A stretch of 64,000 nt of DNA from Chlorokybus atmophyticus (taxonomy: Eukaryota > Streptophyta > Chlorokybophyceae > Chlorokybales > Chlorokybaceae): assembly GCA_009103225.1 (NCBI GenBank), contig RHPI01003642.1, forward strand, positions 733 through 64,732, given 5' to 3'. The position numbers and the translations under genes were made by a program. Within the stretch, counting starts at the first letter, position 1, and each line of letters starts with the position of its first letter. Shown here one piece after another: positions 58,582 through 64,000 of the stretch. Below the pieces are notes generated by a model that saw nothing but the letters and a program-made list of their open reading frames with translations, was not told the DNA's origin and did not search any database.

Positions 58582-58669
58582 TGTAACAATTGGGGCCCGA
58601 CCACTAGGCTATGGTAGTAAAAGACACTACCATGAGTGAGGTCTGTCACAACTTATCCCAATTCGTGAC
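58582..58669 (+). repeat. 88-bp repeat, unit 2
   Basis: Second unit, 419 bases after unit 1. It differs from it mainly at CCTG/CCCG, GGCC/GGCT and AATAAA/ACTTAT positions. Confidence 0.85.
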
Positions 58670-59139
58670 ATCCGGTATGAAGGGTGTGAAATTGTATTCA
58701 CAAAACCAACCCTTGAGAGGCAGTCCGGTGGCAACATCGGCTGCCGTTACCGCCGGTCAGTGCGGTGAGGCCGCCAGAGTTACTTCGTGCTGCCGATATC
58801 AAACTCACAACTCACAACTCGCTGATATCAACCTGTAGGGTTGATTCAACGAGATTTTCGCACCCTGTGTGTCAATTTCAATTGTGGGTTGAGCTGAGTT
58901 GTACAAAGTGAAAACTTTGACAAGTTGTATCTTGTGAATCGCCGCGTGGATTCACGTGCGGTTTGTTTGAGAGTGAGTGTCTAGTTGAAAGGTGTGTGGA
59001 GAGCTCTTATTTGAGCTGAATACTCCACGTTAAGCACTTGAAACTTGACAAGACAAAAACTATAAATTCTGACACTTTTGCAGTGCACAACTTGCGTGTT
59101 TGTGCACTTCTACTATTGACGGCTTGTATTCTTGGGCAG

Positions 59140-60609
59140 ATGTCTGACTCAGGAGGGGATGATGTGGAGTAGTCCACATCATATGAGCCATCGAGTGAAG
59201 AGGAAGTGAACTACTCTGACACGAGTGAAAGCTATAAGCTTACTGACAGTGAGAAGGAAGGAGCTAAGCAAGACAGCGAAGCTTCTCCCAACCAGTCTTC
59301 TCACAGTGAACCAGCTGCAGTGGACACACAGAGTGTCATTGGCGGGGCCATTGAGAAGTATGCCTCAGAGCGTAAAGCTCTACTTGCTGCCCACCCTCAG
59401 CTTTGTCAGGAAACGTGGGATGCATGGGCGCAGACGGTTCGTGATGGCTATGAGACAGACTTTGCCACACTCCCTGGTGCAAGCAAGGAGATGGTGATCC
59501 GCATGCTCGAACTTGAGCTGACGAACAACATCCCGCCACTCGTGCGAGGTAATCCAAAGGTGGCTGCTATCATGACCGTATATGATAAACCTCTCCCTTA
59601 CCAAGGCAAGCGAATGGCGTTTGAGGCTTTGGCCAACTTGGGAGTGGAAACCTCACAGCGTTGCAAGAACGTGTTCTGATACTTGGGACCTAACTTGGAA
59701 GACAATTTGACTGGCTGAGTGCAGTTGACGGCACGCCTCGATGCTATGCAGTCTGAGTTGGTGGCGCTGCACCAACAGGTTGCGGGTGCTACTTCAGCAG
59801 TCGGTGCATCAGCGGGGCTGCCGGTTACAGCGCTGAACAAGCTAGAGAAGTTCAAGCCCAACGGCAGTGTCAGCATCCATGATTGGGTGGTCACTGTCGA
59901 GCACTACATGACGGCACTCAAGCGCCCGGTTAATGAGCGCATTGCTGTTGCTGAGTTGCTCATGCCATCTGATGCTCTCGCCGAATGGGCGAGGCAGACA
60001 GAAGATGGTGCTGCCAAGACAGTGGAGGCACTTTTTTAGTTCATGATGGAACGCTATATGGTGGCATGGACCCGGCTACTCAGGCTCGCAACAAGCTCAG
60101 CAAGTTGCGCCAGAATGGTCGGGCGGCCTCAGCCTATCTGCAGAAGTTTCAGGCATTGGTGGGTCGTGCAAACAGCGGCCTCATGCCCATGGACAAGGCC
60201 GAGCAATTTAAGTTCAACTTAAATGTACAAGTTGTACAAGCGCGGCTTAGATGCGCGTGTGCGTGATCAGCTGCAGTACAACACGGCAACGGAACTTTCT
60301 TGGGTTCCAGAGGACTTGGCCAAGCTGCAGAAGCTGAGCGTGTACCTGTACAATGATGACACGGCGGTGCAGGACAAGTCACATGTGGCAGTTTCGACCA
60401 AGCCGCCGGGGGAAGGAGAAAAGCGTTTCTCTCATCCGAGTGCACACATGGCAAAGAAGGCGAAAATATTTGGTGCGTCTACCAGTGGCGCACCTGCTAG
60501 TGGTGCCATGCCTGCTGCTGCTCGCACCTGTTACGTCTGTTATCAGCCTGGCCACATCGCAAAGAACTGCCCAACCAAGGGGAAGGGCAAGGCCAAGAAG
60601 GTTGAATAG
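59140..60609 (+). pseudogene. gag: Retroelement gag with zinc knuckle, disrupted
   Basis: The frame opens at ATG 59140 and is broken by in-frame stops at 59170, 59677, about 59716 and 60037, and by frameshifts near 60040 and 60225. Remnants include a gag-like capsid region (LPVTALNKLEKFKPNGSV, NKLSKLRQNGRAASAYLQKF) and a CCHC knuckle, CYVCYQPGHIAKNC, just before a lysine-rich end. Capsid-like proteins of this type package element RNA. The number of lesions shows it is dead unless the assembly is poor here. Confidence 0.8.
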
Positions 60610-60618
60610 GATTACGCC

Positions 60619-61221
60619 GTGACTGATGTAGGATTGGTTGATAACCAGTTGCTTGTACTAAAAGCAAATTGGTTTAGTGAGCTGTCCCAAGTGCATGTGA
60701 TGACGCATGCATGGCAAGCACATAGCAGGTTGCCCCTTTTTGATGTTGAACAGGTGGAAGAGAATACTTGTGTTGTGGTACATGTGGAGTTCAACGTGCT
60801 TACCGATGTGTTGCACACTTTGACTGAGTTGCAAAGTAAGCACAGAACCTTAGGTGTGGTAGTGATGGTGCCTAAATATCATGGCCCATGGTTGAAACAC
60901 ACTCGAGGGGGAACTGTGTTGAAGCAGTTTAGCAAGCGTGAAACAGGGACAGTGCGATTGTCATCAATTTTACTCAACCCTCGCATTAGTCACGGACTCT
61001 TTGCTACTTTTCAAGGACGGGTTGTACCTCTGTTGTGGACATTCAGTGGCACAATGCAAGGGATAACCAGTTCGTTCTTGATTGACACTGGTGCAACACA
61101 CAACTTTTTTAAGGAACGATGGGTTATGCGCAATAAGATAGCGTGTAAACCCTCAGCATTTTCAGCTGCCGGTGCTGAGGGTACGTTGCTAGTGAAAGGA
61201 GAAGTTAAAATGACGGTATAG
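60619..61221 (+). pseudogene. pol: Retroelement aspartic protease region, partial pol
   Basis: About 200 codons in the same frame as the zinc knuckle, separated from it by a stop at 60607. The motif FLIDTGATHNFF is the retropepsin active site (D-T-G-A). A stop ends the frame at 61219, and sequence to 61596 continues with a protease-like tail (GNLVSDRL) that is also interrupted. No polymerase domain is present. Confidence 0.75.
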
Positions 61222-61596
61222 ATTGGTAGTGTCGTGCCTGTTATGGTCGAGGGCAACCTTGTCTCGGACAGGCTGCGGAGGAGTGCTAGTGCTGCACGCA
61301 TGCTAGTGCCGTGCACTGCATTGGAGTCATGCAAACAAAAGACAACCCCCCAATCGTGGGCATAGGCTTGAAGATGGGCCTACGCGATGTTTAGTGTAGT
61401 GGACGAGCCGATGCCGCTCGCCACCTTTGTGTACAGACTGTGCCGTAGTGCACACAGTCAACAAGCCACTACGATAGGTAGTGCTGTGGACACAGTTCTT
61501 TGCATGAGTGGATAGAATGATACACTGTTAAGTGAGGTGAATGAGTGTGCAACACGTGGATACAACACCCTGACTACTGAAACAACACACCACCGA
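61222..61596. other. Retroelement remnant before the gap
   Basis: Continues the interrupted pol-like sequence for a short way, then becomes unrecognisable up to the N. No gene is supported. Confidence 0.5.
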
Positions 61597-61597
61597 N
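61597..61597. other. Single-base assembly gap (N)
   Basis: One N sits exactly where the perfect 2.4-kb repeat begins. Scaffolders often write a gap estimated as zero or negative as one N, so this is probably a contig join. Confidence 0.9.
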
Positions 61598-62226
61598 GGC
61601 GCTGCAGCCACCTGCAGACAGTGCACAAAGTTGCAAAAATTCAGGACACCAAGCCACGTCCGTGTGACAGCAAGCCAACGGTAGCGATCTGCACGCCTGC
61701 CGACTAGCAGTCCCTCCCCCCCCCCCCTGCCCCCATCACCACGACCGCAAGCAAAGGAACCCAAAGTGACTACGATTGAGTTCAAGCGGTAGCAGTCAAG
61801 ACTCTTGCCTTGGGGACCACGACAAGGTTCGCAGTTCCAGCAGTGGTTTGCAGTGTGGCCAACAGCTTCCCGTTGTCCAACTCCCTTGACCGCTCAGAAA
61901 GCGGGATGTCTGACATTGGCCTCGAGGGCGTCTGGACGGCAACTGTCGCCAGCCATCGCCTTGCAGGCACAGAGGCTGCTCTCTTGCCACTGAACCGAGA
62001 CACCTGCGCAAACGCACGCAGTCATGCAACGAGCATAGCTGCAAATTTGCACTTGAGCTGAGCACCAATAATGTGTGTCTGGTGTTAGGAAGATGGTTTG
62101 GTAGTTGGAGACGCGAGCAGAATTGTTGCAACTAACCAGCTGCAGCTGGCGCTGGTGTGGTCGCTGGATGCATGTTGCCCGTGCAACAAGTAGGCAAGCC
62201 CGAGGCGCCGCCACTGTGCTTGCCAT
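61598..62226 (-). pseudogene. Truncated second copy of the methyltransferase 5' end
   Basis: Exons 1 (62226-62137) and 2 (62003-61809) and the first 14 bases of exon 3 (61611-61598) of the methyltransferase are repeated exactly; the rest of the gene is missing beyond the N. It cannot make the enzyme as assembled. It is more likely an assembly duplicate than a real gene fragment. Confidence 0.85.
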
Positions 62227-64000
62227 GCTTGAGACACCGCCTGCTGGGGCAGCAGCAGCAGCAAGAGTTTAGCGTTGACAAGCAAGACAGTCTAGTCTGC
62301 GATCCCAGTCAGCCGGACACCAAAAATTGAGGCAAAATCTTGTACTGAAAGTGGACTTTTGTCAAACCTACCACATTCTAGCATGCCAGTGCGGTGCGGA
62401 GCACTGTGATGAAAGTTGTCACATGCATGTCGCATACTCTGCATGCTGCGGCAGCGACGTTGCGCAAACGGCACAAGCTACGACGTGCTTGCAGACCGGA
62501 ACCACAACAGTAACGACTACAGCAATGTACGTAGGAGGTGCTCACAACCGCCTACGTCTGCCAGCTGGGAGCATGCAAGTCTCTTAAGGTTAAACATGCA
62601 CCACCCCAACCTGAGGTTTTCACGCCGCAGCGCCTCCTCTCAAGCTCAGGACGATGCTACCGCCTGCTAGTGCAACAGGCAAGTGCCAGCGCAGCGAGTC
62701 TGCCTGAGCCTACCTGACCCCACGTCACCACTGGCTCTTGCTGCCCGAGGCTCACTCTGCTTACACCAACTTCGGACAAAAGTGGTGTGCTTAATCAAGC
62801 AGTTGTGAGAGAGATCTACCCGTCGATGTGGCGCTGCTGAACGGCCGAAGTGGCGGCCACGCTGTGCGCTGGGCGAGTGGTGGCAAGCGTGGGATATCGG
62901 ACGTACGGAATCTGATCAGTAGGTAGGCCTAGCCTAGTGTGCCCATTGGAAGACGCCAGTCTCACGTGGCACTGTCGCCGCCGTCGCTGACGTCTGACTG
63001 CACAGTATCACTGTCGCACAAGCGTAAGCGTGACGCTGCAAATGGCGAAGTCGGTCACAAGTTGTGACCAAGTCGCCAGTTGTGACTCGCAACTAGATTG
63101 CTGGTTGAAACTTGAAGTTCAACCCCGCTTCAGAATGCTGGAGGATTACCTAGGCATATAAGTATAAACGTCTATAAAACATGCATTAACGTCTACTGAC
63201 ATACCTATAGCCAACGACGGTCTGGACGCTTATGCTTGGCGATACGCATAAAGGTTTGGGCGTATGCATGACACATGCATTATTAAAGAATTCATTGCTT
63301 TACACACATGTGAAAATATAATTGCTTGTTGATTCATATTCTTTGTACTTCATGATTATTCCACGAAAGGCCCCGAACACCCTGCTTGCGACACCTCGGA
63401 GCACGGCTTCAATGTCATCATGATGTACAGTCCTGTAACAATTGGGGCCTGACCACTAGGCCATGGTAGTAAAAGACACTACCATGAGTGAGGTCTGTCA
63501 CAATAAATCCCAATTCGTGACTTTCCTCCCCAATTTATCCCGTGAGTTCCTCATAATCCAATGAGGCACTAGCCCACATCACCGTGTTCGCGGCCGTACC
63601 ACGATTGGCCTGCCCGCGGCCTGTTGGATCCGGCCCACGAACGGTCCTGACCGATCGAACGGCCATCCTCACCACGCGACCTGCCATCGCAGCGCGACCG
63701 CTCACGCGGCCTTATGTTGATCTGGCTCGGCACGCAGGTTGTGATCCCGCGCCCAGCCTAGGGCAAGCCGCCCCAAATGTTTTTGTTTTTGCCTTGGATC
63801 TGCCTCAGTCCCCTACGGAAATTGAACATGAGACGTCAAGCTCCTTTACCATTGTAACAATTGGGGCCCGACCACTAGGCTATGGTAGTAAAAGACACTA
63901 CCATGAGTGAGGTCTGTCACAACTTATCCCAATTCGTGACATCCGGTATGAAGGGTGTGAAATTGTATTCACAAAACCAACCCTTGAGAGGCAGTCCGGT
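61598..64000. repeat. 2403-bp direct repeat, copy 2
   Basis: Identical as far as I can compare with 56327-58729. It includes both 88-bp repeat units (63434-63521 and 63853-63940) and runs off the window end. Confidence 0.95.

Larger units (their letters stand above)
56327..58729. repeat. 2403-bp direct repeat, copy 1
   Basis: Matches 61598-64000 with a constant offset of 5271 bases; the open frames on both strands are the same in both copies and I saw no mismatch or indel. It contains the 5' part of the methyltransferase gene, its upstream region and a pair of 88-bp repeats. The true repeat may be longer, because copy 2 runs off the window. Confidence 0.95.
58163..61596 (+). mobile_element. 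Decayed Ty3-like LTR retroelement fragment
   Basis: The body holds a broken gag and an aspartic protease but no reverse transcriptase, RNase H or integrase before sequence stops at a single N. The 5' portion (58163-59139) has the paired 88-bp repeats and no coding sequence, as expected for a leader or LTR, but I could not define LTR ends, a primer-binding site or a target-site duplication. The 5' boundary is therefore arbitrary. Gag plus CCHC plus DTGA protease supports an LTR element of the Ty3 type rather than a LINE. Confidence 0.65.

Noticed and set aside
58313-58639. 108-codon frame present in both copies of the 2.4-kb repeat
   Set aside because: Its duplication follows from the segment duplication and is not evidence of selection; no domain.

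Overview
The window is nuclear DNA of a green-lineage eukaryote, most likely a green alga. Every gene I can support except perhaps one is split by spliceosomal introns, mostly 70-500 bp. Several products are plant-type: a UDP-sugar pyrophosphorylase of plant length, a plant-style mitochondrial bL28, a SWEET transporter, a thiol/halide methyltransferase of the HOL type and a plastid-type methyltransferase. A complete kinesin-II accessory subunit (KAP3, FLA3 in Chlamydomonas) argues for a lineage that builds cilia at some life stage. Base composition is near even, with many TGCATGCA-type palindromes, CA/TG tracts and GC-rich codons in the genes. There is no operon, CRISPR array, rRNA or recognisable tRNA.

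Layout. 1-5.1 kb: AT-richer, gene-poor, with tandem repeats and palindromes. 5.1-6.4 kb (+): Dabb stress-responsive protein. 7.7-9.1 kb (-): ING-family PHD protein. 9.65-11.1 kb (+): membrane-anchored RING protein. 11.1-14.3 kb: repeats, a 348-base assembly gap, and one doubtful gene. 14.3-18.0 kb (-): UDP-sugar pyrophosphorylase. 18.5-19.4 kb (+): mitochondrial ribosomal protein bL28. 20.3-23.2 kb (-): TFIIH p62/TFB1. 23.6-25.4 kb (+): TPMT/HOL-type methyltransferase. 26.2-27.9 kb (-): SWEET. 29.8-31.7 kb (-): YKT6 SNARE. 32.2-33.9 kb (+): proteasome RPN12. 35.2-36.3 kb (-): SnoaL/NTF2-like DUF1348 protein. 36.9-39.4 kb (+): cytochrome P450. 41.0-43.2 kb (-): unrecognised cysteine-rich protein. 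43.7-45.4 kb (+): F-box protein. 46.4-48.4 kb (-): succinate-fumarate carrier. 49.1-53.6 kb (+): KAP3. 54.6-57.0 kb (-): plastid-type SAM methyltransferase. 58.2-61.6 kb: decayed LTR-type retroelement (gag and protease only). 61.6-64.0 kb: an apparently perfect second copy of 56.3-58.7 kb behind a single N.

The genes share no single pathway; most are housekeeping (transcription, translation, proteolysis, trafficking, sugar and dicarboxylate transport). What links them is arrangement. Strands alternate almost perfectly, giving seven head-to-head pairs with start-to-start gaps of about 0.4-0.7 kb, each probably a shared bidirectional promoter. Exon models were made by eye from frame continuity, splice sites and family resemblance; the summed exons close in frame for all seventeen confident genes. 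Five of about 103 inferred introns need a GC donor, three of them in KAP3. The most unusual points are those GC-AG introns, the gap-adjacent perfect duplication, an unclassified nine-cysteine protein, and a dispersed repeat family plus several strong hairpins in introns and spacers. I found no convincing new multi-gene system.
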